Source: a virus. Taken from it: a DNA stretch of 54,729 bases. The position numbers and the translations under genes were made by a program. The stretch is from positions 1 through 54,729 of IMG/VR virus record IMGVR_UViG_3300013131_000055, one strand, 5' to 3'. The notes under the pieces were generated by a model. The model was given only the letters and a program-made list of their open reading frames with translations, searched no databases and was not told the DNA's origin. Every line of letters starts with the position of its first letter. Positions within the stretch are counted from its first letter, which is position 1. Shown here piece by piece: positions 25,657-33,753 of the stretch.

Positions 25657-26426
25657 AAACACAGTCAAGACCATTGGTTACCTTTGGTTGTAGTTGGACC
25701 TTTGGAGTAGGGGTTCAATATCAACCAGGTATGTCAAAAAAACAGTATGAAGCAATTGCACATCGAGAAGACAGTGCTGGGTTGACTTTTAGGCGACGTC
25801 TTGCAGCCGATTATCAATGTGCAGAGCACAACCATGCTGTGATGGGTTCCAGTAATCAACAGCAGTTTCGATTGGCTAGAGAGTTTTTTTCTCCGGCCAA
25901 AGTTGAAAAATTAAAAAAACAATGGTCAAACATCACAGTGCTTTGGGGCATAACCAGCACTGCCAGAAGTGAATATTTTGATACCTCCAGCAATTTGTTT
26001 GAACCAATATATTCTGGAGACTCCGCACCCCAGGCCAAATTTTGGATAGCAAACTACAATCACGAGCATGAAGTACAGCAGTTGTCTATGGCAATAAAAT
26101 ACTGGGACGAATATTTTTGCAATCACGGCATACAGAATTTTTGGTTTGACACGTTTAATCATCACAATTATCAAGTTGACACATTGAAAAATTTCATCTA
26201 CAAGAATAAACAACCAAGAGATTTGCTGTCACAAATGTTGATACAACACGGTCACGCAGTGCCCGACTCAAAATATCATTTGAGCAACTGGTCTTTGGAC
26301 ACTGCTAGATTAGATGCGTTGATTGACTTACAATTGATCAATCCAATCAGCTTCCATCCAACTCAACTGGGACACGAAGTGCTGTACAAAATGTTGAAAA
26401 ATGAAATTGGAGAATATTTAAAATGA
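25653..26426 (+). CDS. SGNH/GDSL-like protein 3
   Basis: 257 residues from a GTG start overlapping the previous stop. FGCSWTFGVG (block I), AVMGSSNQQQF (block II Gly-Ser-Ser-Asn), WGITSTARSEYF (block III region) and SFHPTQLGHEVLYKML (block V HPxxxGH) give a convincing SGNH pattern. It lies between a glycosyltransferase and a GalE-like epimerase and overlaps the latter by 4 nt. Likely acylates or deacylates a sugar in this pathway. Confidence 0.7.
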   Translation: MKTQSRPLVTFGCSWTFGVGVQYQPGMSKKQYEAIAHREDSAGLTFRRRLAADYQCAEHNHAVMGSSNQQQFRLAREFFSPAKVEKLKKQWSNITVLWGITSTARSEYFDTSSNLFEPIYSGDSAPQAKFWIANYNHEHEVQQLSMAIKYWDEYFCNHGIQNFWFDTFNHHNYQVDTLKNFIYKNKQPRDLLSQMLIQHGHAVPDSKYHLSNWSLDTARLDALIDLQLINPISFHPTQLGHEVLYKMLKNEIGEYLK

Positions 26427-27376
26427 ACACAGTTATAGTAACTGGGGCTGGCGGATACATTGGTGGCCAAACTGCATTGATGTTGAAGGATGCAGGTCAT
26501 CGTGTGGTAGGCATTGACAAAAACAAATGCCCCCCGCATTTGAAGTCGGTGTTTGATGACTATATTGAAAAGGACTTTGCCCACAAAGACGCCTTGGTCA
26601 CACTGTTGATACACGAACCCCGTGCCATCATACACTGTGCCGCCACCAGCCTGGTTGGGCCCAGCATCCGTCACCCCGGTTGTTACTTTGAAAACAACGT
26701 GGTGAACACACTCACACTGTTGGATCAAGTGCGCAGAAGCATGCCCAAGACCAGAGTTATTTTTAGTTCAAGTGCCGCAGTGTACGGTGAGCCTATTATG
26801 ACTCCCTGTCACGAAGTGGATCCTTGTGAGCCTATATCTCCGTACGGTGACAGTAAACTCATGGTGGAACGCATCATGGCAGCATATCATAAGGCCTACA
26901 ATTTAGACTATGTGGCATTTCGTTACTTCAATGCTTGTGGTGCCGACAGTCGAGCCAGACACGGACAAGAATCAGGTGCCACACACATCATTGCTAGAGT
27001 GTTAGAAGCCATGAAAAATGATGCAGAATTTACGCTGAATGGTGTGGACTTTACTACACCAGACGGCACCTGTGTGCGTGACTACGTGCATGTGGAAGAC
27101 ATTGCTCGAGCACATGTTCGGGCATTGGATGCTGAAATTTTATCAGGCGTGTACAATTTGGGCAACAATACAGGTGTCAGCAACAGAGAAATTATTGCCG
27201 CAGCCGAGCGTGTGACTGGAAAAAAATTGAAAGTTGTGATGGGCGAGGCTAGGCCAGGAGATCCTGCTGTGCTCACTGCCAGTGCTGCCAAATTTGGTAT
27301 GGCTGCTGGAGGCTGGTGCTGCCACTATACCTTAGATGACATGATACAACACGCCTGGAACTGGTATGTTCGATAA
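26423..27376 (+). CDS. NAD-dependent sugar epimerase, GalE-like
   Basis: 317 residues, an extended short-chain dehydrogenase. TGAGGYIG (residues 7-14) binds NAD; IHCAATS, FSSSAAVYGE (catalytic Ser), PYGDSK near 140 (Tyr-x3-Lys), RYFNACGAD and GTCVRDYVHVEDIARAH follow UDP-glucose 4-epimerase order. It interconverts nucleotide sugars in the cytoplasm. Overlaps the miniature aminotransferase by 11 nt. Exact substrate not decidable from sequence. Confidence 0.88.
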   Translation: MNTVIVTGAGGYIGGQTALMLKDAGHRVVGIDKNKCPPHLKSVFDDYIEKDFAHKDALVTLLIHEPRAIIHCAATSLVGPSIRHPGCYFENNVVNTLTLLDQVRRSMPKTRVIFSSSAAVYGEPIMTPCHEVDPCEPISPYGDSKLMVERIMAAYHKAYNLDYVAFRYFNACGADSRARHGQESGATHIIARVLEAMKNDAEFTLNGVDFTTPDGTCVRDYVHVEDIARAHVRALDAEILSGVYNLGNNTGVSNREIIAAAERVTGKKLKVVMGEARPGDPAVLTASAAKFGMAAGGWCCHYTLDDMIQHAWNWYVR

Positions 27377-27965
27377 AATACTGGCATTTGAAACTGCCCT
27401 GGCAGCATTCACAGGTGCGCCACGAGCCATCATGACTGATTGTTGTACTCATGCAATTGAATTGTGTTTGCGGTATGACAAAATCAGTGCCTGCACATTT
27501 ACACCATATACATATTTAAGCATTCCAATGACCATGCACAAACTGGGAATCCGCTACGAATATTATCCAGATTCGTTGCCACGTAGACAACAGTGGATTG
27601 GAGAGTACAAGTTTGAATTAACACGAATTTGGGATAGTGCTCGTAGACTGGAAGCCATGATGTATAGACCTGGACAGATGCAGTGTGTGAGTTTTGGTCA
27701 TGACAAACCCTTGGCCATTGGTCGAGGTGGTGCCATATTGCTGGATGACGAGTCTGCATATCAAGCCTTGATACGCATGAGGTATGATGGTCGTGATTTG
27801 ACCATATCACCTTGGGTCGAGCAACAAGAGTTTCGGGTGGGCTACCACTATCGTCCCACTATTGAAGAAGCCCAACGCGGCCTAGAACTGCTGGCCAGTT
27901 ATCACAGTCAACCTCCCCAACCAAAATTATATCCAGATTGTAGACAAATTTCCATAGTGACTTGA
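27366..27965 (+). CDS. Miniature DegT/DnrJ-like aminotransferase
   Basis: 199 residues, about half the usual 370-400. The PLP-domain signatures are present in order: TDCCTHAIELCL, TPYTYLSIPMTM, WDSARRLE (Asp that binds the pyridine) and SFGHDKPLAIGRGGAILLDD (Lys near 113 in the SFxxxK position). The C-terminal small domain is missing, with a normal stop and no visible frameshift. Might make an amino sugar with the GalE-like product, or be a reduced non-catalytic form. The sigma70 promoter for folE lies over its last codons. Confidence 0.7.
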   Translation: MFDKILAFETALAAFTGAPRAIMTDCCTHAIELCLRYDKISACTFTPYTYLSIPMTMHKLGIRYEYYPDSLPRRQQWIGEYKFELTRIWDSARRLEAMMYRPGQMQCVSFGHDKPLAIGRGGAILLDDESAYQALIRMRYDGRDLTISPWVEQQEFRVGYHYRPTIEEAQRGLELLASYHSQPPQPKLYPDCRQISIVT

Positions 27966-27991
27966 CTGTCACGATCTAAATAGTGTACAAT
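27962..27991 (+). promoter_or_regulatory. Sigma70-like promoter for folE
   Basis: TTGACT, 18 nt, TACAAT, then CACACA and GGAG before ATG 28009. The -10-to-Shine-Dalgarno segment is very similar to that of the clamp promoter at 20022. Confidence 0.65.
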
Positions 27992-28008
27992 CACACACCG
28001 GAGTAACA

Positions 28009-28704
28009 ATGCAAGAAAAGAATTTATCACAAGTACTTAGAGAACAAATGACGGCCCGAGGTCACCGCTTCTGGGCCGGCGACAACATCAGCGATTACAT
28101 GAGCGATGCCATCAAAGAAAAACTCATTGACGAAGCCACTGTGGCATTTGAAGGTGTGTTGGATGCCTTGCTGATCGATCGTGAAAACGATCCTAATTCA
28201 CGTGGCACAGCGCGGCGCTTGGCCAAGATGTACTACCACGAAATCATGGCAGGTAGATATGAAGCACCCCCAGATTGCACCGCTTTTCCCAATGACTCAG
28301 CAGACCGCTACGAAGGCATGTTGGTGGTGCGTAGTGAGTTACGTAGTATGTGCAGTCATCATCATCAGCCTGTTAGTGGTGTTGCCTACATCGGAATTAT
28401 TGCTGCACAAAAACTTATTGGTCTGTCTAAGTATACTCGTATTGCTCAGTGGTGCGCTCGGCGCGGTACTTTGCAGGAAGAACTGTGTATAGACATCGCC
28501 AATGCCATAGAACAGGCCACTGACAGTCATGATGTTGGTGTGTACATACAGGCCACGCATGGGTGCTGTGAGAATCGAGGTATCATGGCACACAGCAGTC
28601 TCACACAGACCACAGTGCTACGTGGTGCGTTTAAAGACGATGCCAGTGTGAAAAAAGAGTTCATGGACAATATCAAATTACAACAGGAGTTTGCACCGCG
28701 ATGA
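28009..28704 (+). CDS. folE: GTP cyclohydrolase I
   Basis: 231 residues. It opens GTP to dihydroneopterin triphosphate, the first step of 7-deazaguanine synthesis. DPNSRGTARRLAKMY, SMCSHHHQPVSGVAYIG (zinc Cys and His near 105), GLSKYTRIAQW and HGCCENRGIMA (second zinc Cys) are the family signatures. It has its own sigma70-like promoter and a good GGAG, so probably early. Together with queD, queE and dpdA it forms the DNA-modification pathway. Confidence 0.93.
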   Translation: MQEKNLSQVLREQMTARGHRFWAGDNISDYMSDAIKEKLIDEATVAFEGVLDALLIDRENDPNSRGTARRLAKMYYHEIMAGRYEAPPDCTAFPNDSADRYEGMLVVRSELRSMCSHHHQPVSGVAYIGIIAAQKLIGLSKYTRIAQWCARRGTLQEELCIDIANAIEQATDSHDVGVYIQATHGCCENRGIMAHSSLTQTTVLRGAFKDDASVKKEFMDNIKLQQEFAPR

Positions 28705-28814
28705 TTATCACAAACCGCACAGGCAAGATTCGATTGCCCTGGGAACCAGGGCTGTTGGAATGGTTGCAGGAACACTATCCTGCAAGTCAGTATAGAGTGG
28801 TAGAATTAACTTAA
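28701..28814 (+). CDS. 37-residue small ORF
   Basis: An ATGA overlap with folE opens a 37-codon frame (MIITNRTGKIRLPWEPGLLEWLQEH...) ending TAA at 28812. AGGAG lies 12 nt upstream inside folE. Composition (WEPGLLEWL, ASQYRVVEL) looks protein-like. Function unknown. Confidence 0.45.
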   Translation: MIITNRTGKIRLPWEPGLLEWLQEHYPASQYRVVELT

Positions 28815-28825
28815 AGGAAAACAAA

Positions 28826-29017
28826 ATGAGTAAATTAAGCAAATTGACAAAAGTAAATGAGTCAATCACCATCTACCGTTATGACAACGGCTTCATGGTC
28901 GAGGTAGGCGGTCGTGACGACGAAAACGATTGGAAATCTGCCAAGGTTCTTTGCGCAACAGAAGCGGACATGATGGCTGTGGTGCAAGAGTGGATTAGCA
29001 TGGAATTAGACAACTAA
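28826..29017 (+). CDS. Small conserved phage protein
   Basis: 63 residues, with AAAGGAAA before the ATG. LTKVNESITIYRYDNGFMVEVGGRDDENDW and a helical acidic end match a small protein I recall from T4-like marine phages, usually near nucleotide or modification genes. Function unknown. Confidence 0.6.
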   Translation: MSKLSKLTKVNESITIYRYDNGFMVEVGGRDDENDWKSAKVLCATEADMMAVVQEWISMELDN

Positions 29018-29026
29018 GGAGAAACA

Positions 29027-29725
29027 ATGTTTGGCGCAAACTATAGTGAAAATGATGTTATCAATTATCGTTCAGCAGAAGAAATTAATTCGGCCATGGG
29101 TCGTGTGTATGGGCACATGAGCTTGGCTGTACTGTTCAGCATGCTGGTCAGTTATTGGATTGGTACCACACCAGAACTGTTGCAATTCTTTTTCACCGGA
29201 GTGTTGAAATGGATTGTTATCTTTGCACCTTTGGCAGCCATATTTGGTGTGAGTTATATGTTGGCCAATAACCCTACAAAATCCACAGCACAGTTGTGCT
29301 TACATGGATTTGCGGCATTGATGGGCTTGAGTTTTAGCATGATCTTTGCTGTGTTTACCATGGGCTCAATTGTTAGTGCGTTCATGGGTGCAGCCATCCT
29401 GTTTGGTGTGATGAGTGGCTATGGGTACTTTACCAAACGCAGTCTTGACAGTGTGGGACAGTTCATGTTTGTGGGCTTGATTGCCATCATTATTGCCAGC
29501 ATTGTGAACATCTTTATTGGATCAACTGTAATGCAGATGGTTATCAGTGCATTGGCCATCATTATCTTCCTGGGACTCACTGCCTATGACACACAAAAGA
29601 TTCGCGAAGAACTCAGTGTGGAGACCAGTGACAGTGCAGAAGTACGTGGTGCATTGACCTTGTACATGGACTTTATCAACTTGTTCTTGAATCTGTTGCA
29701 GTTGTTTGGCGGCAGAAAAGAATAA
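29027..29725 (+). CDS. BAX inhibitor-1 family membrane protein
   Basis: 232 residues with seven predicted membrane helices (for example LAVLFSMLVSYWIG, WIVIFAPLAAIFGVSYML, FVGLIAIIIASIVNIFIG). The C-terminal GLTAYDTQKIREE (conserved Asp) and GALTLYMDFINLFLNLLQLFGG are signatures of the BI-1/YccA-like family, whose bacterial members bind FtsH or leak calcium. AAGGAG sets the start. In a phage it would sit in the host inner membrane and might change FtsH proteolysis or membrane stress during infection. Confidence 0.9.
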   Translation: MFGANYSENDVINYRSAEEINSAMGRVYGHMSLAVLFSMLVSYWIGTTPELLQFFFTGVLKWIVIFAPLAAIFGVSYMLANNPTKSTAQLCLHGFAALMGLSFSMIFAVFTMGSIVSAFMGAAILFGVMSGYGYFTKRSLDSVGQFMFVGLIAIIIASIVNIFIGSTVMQMVISALAIIIFLGLTAYDTQKIREELSVETSDSAEVRGALTLYMDFINLFLNLLQLFGGRKE

Positions 29726-29727
29726 TC

Positions 29728-30375
29728 ATGGCCACGTGGGAACTGTCAACCGAATACAAAAAGAACGCCATCGAGGTACAACTGTGGTATAAAGATGGTG
29801 TTACTATAAAGAAAATTGAAGGCTATCGCTGGGGCACTTTCTATTGCGAAAGCGATGAACATCCCGACATTGACTTGCGCAACCCCGACGGTTATGAACT
29901 AGCAGACTATGATTGGGAATTGGACAGTCTGGATGATGGTTGTTGGAGTGAATGGCAGTATCCTGATTCTGTCACAGCAGAAGAACGTGCCAAGATCGAA
30001 GCAGCCTGGGACGAAAACTGGTACAAAGGCATGGAAGACTTGGGCTGGTCAAACGATGATACCGAGTATCACTTTCAAGGTCCACTGAAGTTGGTGAACC
30101 GAGATACTGGAGAAGAGTTCTCAGTATTGGATGCCGATGGCAATGTCATTCCCGAACCAGAATGGAATCCAGCGGCAGAACTTGACAAGATTGAACCACC
30201 ACTGACTGAATGGTTTCCTTCAGATGTTGCGCCTGTGCGTGAAGGCCGTTACCAAATCAACGACAACAAAAATCCACAATGGCCATTTCCTGCCTATGCA
30301 GACTGGGATGGGCAAAAGTGGAGTGAGGACAGCATTGAGAAGTGGCGCGGACTGGCCGAGGATCCCAACAAGTGA
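29728..30375 (+). CDS. Acidic conserved phage protein
   Basis: 215 residues, very acidic and Trp-rich (WSEWQYPDS, WDENWYKGMEDLGW, WPFPAYADWDGQKW). It starts 2 nt after the preceding stop. A similar protein occurs in marine T4-like phages from memory. Charge and Trp content would fit a DNA mimic or protein-interaction surface, but nothing shows it. Overlaps the amidinotransferase start (GTGA). Confidence 0.55.
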   Translation: MATWELSTEYKKNAIEVQLWYKDGVTIKKIEGYRWGTFYCESDEHPDIDLRNPDGYELADYDWELDSLDDGCWSEWQYPDSVTAEERAKIEAAWDENWYKGMEDLGWSNDDTEYHFQGPLKLVNRDTGEEFSVLDADGNVIPEPEWNPAAELDKIEPPLTEWFPSDVAPVREGRYQINDNKNPQWPFPAYADWDGQKWSEDSIEKWRGLAEDPNK

Positions 30376-31442
30376 GTGTTTGGACCAATTGGGATCCGCT
30401 TGAAGAAGTCATAGTAGGTGATTGCCATGCGGTACATGCACTGGATTGGTATGTGCCCAAACCACAACAGTCTGCATTCAATCAAATACTTGAAGAAACC
30501 AAGCAAGATCTCAACAGGTTGGCGGCGTTGTTACAATCACTTGGTGTGACAGTTCATCGTCCCTTGGTCCCGAACATACAACAAAATATCCAACTGCCCA
30601 CATTTTCAATCAAGTGTGCAGTGGCGCCTGTGGTGCCCAGAGATCAATTTTTGGTATATGGTTCCACTGTGTACCAAACATTTACCAGCATGCCTGACAG
30701 ATATATCGATAGTTTGTCGTATTATAAAATTTTCTGCAGCCTATTCAAACAAGGGCACAACTGGCTTAGTCAACCAGCGCCGATTTTGTTTGACATGCCC
30801 AATGATGTAGACTGGACACAGCAAGGTGAAACAGTCTATAAAAAAATATTGCACGAACGTGTGTTGTGGCACACAGCAACCATGTTCAAGTGCGGTGATG
30901 CATTGATTACCAATACTGCTGGTCCAGGCACTGCTTTGGGACTGGAATGGATGCAAAGAAACTTGCCACCCAACACTGTGGTAGCCAATCACAATACCAC
31001 GCAAAACAACTGGGGTCACATTGATCATGGGTTTTTGATGATAGATGACCACACTGTGATCTGCAAGAACTCGGAGTTTGTGCCCAAAGTTTTGCGTGAT
31101 AAAAATATAATATGTGTGCAACAATATCTAACTGAGAATCAATCAGTGCTACCTGCTCATGCTGTGTTGAGCAACAATCTGCAGCACATACACAGCCTGC
31201 TGGATGAAGCCAAGGGCTATGAACAAGTTACCAACTTTGATTTGAATGTGCTGGTAGTAGATTCCAAAAATATTATTTTTGGATCTCATCGTCCAGAGTT
31301 ATTTGCACATTTAAAACAGCATGGTATAACATGTCACGTCAGTGAATTTAGACACAACAAATTTTGGTATGCCGGCATACACTGTGTTACCTTGGATATT
31401 CGACGCCGTGGTCAACAAAGAAAGATTATCAATGAAATATGA
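30372..31442 (+). CDS. Amidinotransferase-family protein
   Basis: 356 residues from GTG at 30372, chosen because GTGA overlaps the previous stop and MSVWTNWDPLEEVIVGD matches the start of glycine amidinotransferases (NEWDPLEEVIVG). The catalytic Cys is in WYAGIHCVTLDIRRRG near 337; NWGHIDHGF supplies the His/Asp region near 220. Such enzymes move an amidino group from arginine to an amine. Possible roles: modify a sugar amine, a peptide, or arginine pools. Overlaps the HIT gene by 11 nt. Confidence 0.8.
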   Translation: MSVWTNWDPLEEVIVGDCHAVHALDWYVPKPQQSAFNQILEETKQDLNRLAALLQSLGVTVHRPLVPNIQQNIQLPTFSIKCAVAPVVPRDQFLVYGSTVYQTFTSMPDRYIDSLSYYKIFCSLFKQGHNWLSQPAPILFDMPNDVDWTQQGETVYKKILHERVLWHTATMFKCGDALITNTAGPGTALGLEWMQRNLPPNTVVANHNTTQNNWGHIDHGFLMIDDHTVICKNSEFVPKVLRDKNIICVQQYLTENQSVLPAHAVLSNNLQHIHSLLDEAKGYEQVTNFDLNVLVVDSKNIIFGSHRPELFAHLKQHGITCHVSEFRHNKFWYAGIHCVTLDIRRRGQQRKIINEI

Positions 31443-31833
31443 AACATTAAAAGAAGCACAGAACGCAGGTGTAGCACCTTGGGATTTAGAAGTTGAACAA
31501 CTGTCAGACTTTCACGTGGCAGTGTTTCGAGATCGTTATCCTGTTGCCCGTGGGCATTTGTTATTTGTGCCACAGTACAACACAGATGCGGTAATTAACG
31601 ACTGTTTTGAAACTGCCATGCGTGAAGGTCGTAGAATGGTTGACGCTGGCGAATGTGATGCATTCAACATAGGCATCAACATGGGTGCAGCGGCAGGCCA
31701 AACTGTGATGTATCCGCATGTGCATTTGATTCCTCGTCGTCATAGCGACTGCGCTGATCCTGTGGGAGGTGTGCGTGGAGTGATAGTTGGTCAAGCCAAT
31801 TATAAAAGTGCATCGTATCAACTTCCCAACTGA
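31432..31833 (+). CDS. HIT family hydrolase
   Basis: 133 residues. YPHVHLIPRR near 96 is the HIT motif (H-x-H-x-H-x-x type, third His replaced by Pro-Arg), preceded by FNIGINMGAAAGQTVMYPHVH, as in bacterial HIT nucleotide hydrolases. The start at 31432 overlaps the amidinotransferase end by 11 nt; the longer frame lies wholly within that gene. Likely cleaves a nucleoside monophosphate derivative. Confidence 0.8.
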   Translation: MKYETLKEAQNAGVAPWDLEVEQLSDFHVAVFRDRYPVARGHLLFVPQYNTDAVINDCFETAMREGRRMVDAGECDAFNIGINMGAAAGQTVMYPHVHLIPRRHSDCADPVGGVRGVIVGQANYKSASYQLPN

Positions 31834-31842
31834 TTTTTCGCA

Positions 31843-32265
31843 ATGATACGCTATCTAGAGTTACCAAAAATTCCCGATGACATTTTGCAAATCATTCCGA
31901 CTGAGTTGAATAAATATCATTGCAAGATTAACTATGGCACTTACAATTGGTCTGACAGTTTCAATCAAGAACTCAATGCCTGGGGACAACAGTATATTTG
32001 CCAAGATATGTATTTTGCTTTTCAATTGATGACTGGCGATGTACCTACACACAAAGACATAGGAACAAAAACCAAACTGGTTTATCTTCTTTGCACTGGC
32101 GGGGACAATGTGATAACAAATTTTTACAACAAAAACAACAAATGCACACATAGTTATCACATAGAACTACATCGTTGGCATATTTTGCAAGCAAGTAGAA
32201 AACACAGTGTGGATGGAATAGTGCCAGGAAGTCTAAGACTCAGTGTTACTGGACGTATTTTTTAA
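31843..32265 (+). CDS. 2OG-Fe(II) oxygenase-like protein
   Basis: 140 residues. PTHKDIGTKTKLVYLL (His-x-Asp) and KHSVDGIVPGSLRLSVTGRIF (second His and the Arg that binds 2-oxoglutarate) fit the double-stranded beta-helix dioxygenases in order and spacing. No Shine-Dalgarno is clear. AT-rich compared with neighbours. Substrate unknown; could hydroxylate a protein or nucleotide. Similar in type, not in sequence, to the protein at 48596. Confidence 0.55.
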   Translation: MIRYLELPKIPDDILQIIPTELNKYHCKINYGTYNWSDSFNQELNAWGQQYICQDMYFAFQLMTGDVPTHKDIGTKTKLVYLLCTGGDNVITNFYNKNNKCTHSYHIELHRWHILQASRKHSVDGIVPGSLRLSVTGRIF

Positions 32266-32315
32266 TCACCTACCGGCCTTTGGCATCATTCCCGGTATAC
32301 AAATTCTGCTGCCTA

Positions 32316-32324
32316 TGCTAAAAT
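32316..32324 (+). promoter_or_regulatory. Extended -10 promoter for queD-like gene
   Basis: TGCTAAAAT is an extended -10 element 18 nt before the ATG, followed by AGGAGAAAAA. The -35 region is weak. The gap 32266-32315 holds no gene. Confidence 0.45.
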
Positions 32325-32342
32325 TAACATAGGAGAAAAAGC

Positions 32343-32876
32343 ATGTCACAAGATCAAAACCAAGTAGGTCACCGCTGGATGTCAGCAAGACAGTACAAGT
32401 ACACATCAACCAAAGAGTATCACGATGCGTTTCCATGCGCATATCGTCAATGGCGAGCAGACAGTCATTGCAATTTGATTCATGGCTATAGTTTCTCGAT
32501 GAAGTTCTACTTTGGTACAGATAACTTGGATGTACGCAACTGGGCTGCCGACTATGGTGGTCTCAAAGAACTCAAGTCGGTGTTGGAAAGTCAATTTGAC
32601 CACACATTGTTGGTAGCCGAAGATGATCCTGAACTAGAGTTCTACAAGGAAATGGAACGCCGTAGTCTTGCCAAACTAACTATACTACCCAAACTGGGTT
32701 GTGAAGGACTGGCTGATCAGCTGTACAAATATGTGAACGGTGTTTATATTCCTGACATGTGGGGGCAAGGTGAAGCAGCTCGACTGTGGTGCTATCGCGT
32801 GGAAGTGCGTGAAACCCAGAGCAACATGGCTTTTAGAGAAGGCCATCGCGAATGGAATGAGGATTTATTTGCATAA
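32343..32876 (+). CDS. queD: QueD-like 6-carboxytetrahydropterin synthase
   Basis: 177 residues. ADSHCNLIHGYSFSMKFYFG (residues 40-58) is the Cys/zinc region, but the usual HGH is HGY here. DYGGLKELK, QFDHTLLV and a C-terminal VEVRETQSNMA (catalytic Glu) complete the T-fold pattern. It makes carboxytetrahydropterin, the second step to 7-deazaguanine. Own promoter and AGGAG. I recall the HGY variant in other phage and bacterial QueD proteins, so it is probably active. Confidence 0.8.
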   Translation: MSQDQNQVGHRWMSARQYKYTSTKEYHDAFPCAYRQWRADSHCNLIHGYSFSMKFYFGTDNLDVRNWAADYGGLKELKSVLESQFDHTLLVAEDDPELEFYKEMERRSLAKLTILPKLGCEGLADQLYKYVNGVYIPDMWGQGEAARLWCYRVEVRETQSNMAFREGHREWNEDLFA

Positions 32877-32885
32877 GGATCAAGT

Positions 32886-33746
32886 ATGAGTATGGTAACT
32901 TACGATCAATCACATCGTTACGATATTGCTATGTTGTTGGCCACACGAGGCCGAACTGAAAGTCTGGACCGCAGTGTTCGCAGCCTAATAGAGTTGGCTG
33001 ACCATCCTGAACGTGTGCAGTTGATGTTTGCGTTTGATCGCGATGATGTGATTGGCAAAGATTATTTTAAAACGAAACTTCAACCCTGGATGGATCAACA
33101 AAAACTGGCCTACAAGGCCATGATATTTGATCGCCAGGGATATCACAGACTACACATCTACAACAACAAGTTGGCAGAAAATACCGATTCACGTTGGCTG
33201 ATGATTTGGAACGATGATGCCTACATGGAAACTCAAGGTTGGGATACCACCATCATGAGTTACGAAGGACAATTTCGATTGCTGGCTTTTCATACTCACA
33301 TGGATCATCCCTACAGCATCTTTCCTATCATTCCAAGAAAGTGGTTTGATTTGTTGGGCTATATCTCACCACACAGTGTGCAAGATGGCTGGCTAAGCCA
33401 ACAGGCATACATGCTGGATATCTGGCAGCGTATACCTGTGAATGTGTTACATGACCGTGCAGATCTAACCGGCAACAACAATGATACCACGTTTCGTGAA
33501 CGTGCATCGCTGGAAGGTCGTCCCATGGACGAAAATGACTTTCACAGTAGGTCACAGATAGCATTGCGACAGCAAGATTGCTATAAATTGGCAGCTTATA
33601 TGTTGAATGATTTGCAAATGGATCTGAGTTTTTTCAACAATATCTGGCTGGGCGCACAAGATCCCTGGGAAAAATTAGCTAAAAATGATGTCAACAAGCA
33701 AATGGTTCAGTTTTCTAATCCGCATGTGCATTTTGGAAACAAGTAA
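32886..33746 (+). CDS. GT-A glycosyltransferase, GT2-like
   Basis: 286 residues. AMLLATRGRTESLDRSVRSLIEL at residues 15-36 is the nucleotide-binding start of GT2 enzymes; SRWLMIWNDDAYMETQGWD near 105 holds the DxD-type NDD. The C-terminus is helical. Probably transfers a sugar within the same glycan pathway. Short 9-nt gap after queD with AAGGAT as Shine-Dalgarno. Confidence 0.7.
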   Translation: MSMVTYDQSHRYDIAMLLATRGRTESLDRSVRSLIELADHPERVQLMFAFDRDDVIGKDYFKTKLQPWMDQQKLAYKAMIFDRQGYHRLHIYNNKLAENTDSRWLMIWNDDAYMETQGWDTTIMSYEGQFRLLAFHTHMDHPYSIFPIIPRKWFDLLGYISPHSVQDGWLSQQAYMLDIWQRIPVNVLHDRADLTGNNNDTTFRERASLEGRPMDENDFHSRSQIALRQQDCYKLAAYMLNDLQMDLSFFNNIWLGAQDPWEKLAKNDVNKQMVQFSNPHVHFGNK

Positions 33747-33749
33747 ATA
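33744..33749 (+). promoter_or_regulatory. Late-promoter-like TAAATA
   Basis: TAAATA overlaps the stop codon of the GT2-like gene, 4 nt before ATG 33754, which has no Shine-Dalgarno. Confidence 0.4.
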
Positions 33750-33753
33750 AGAC

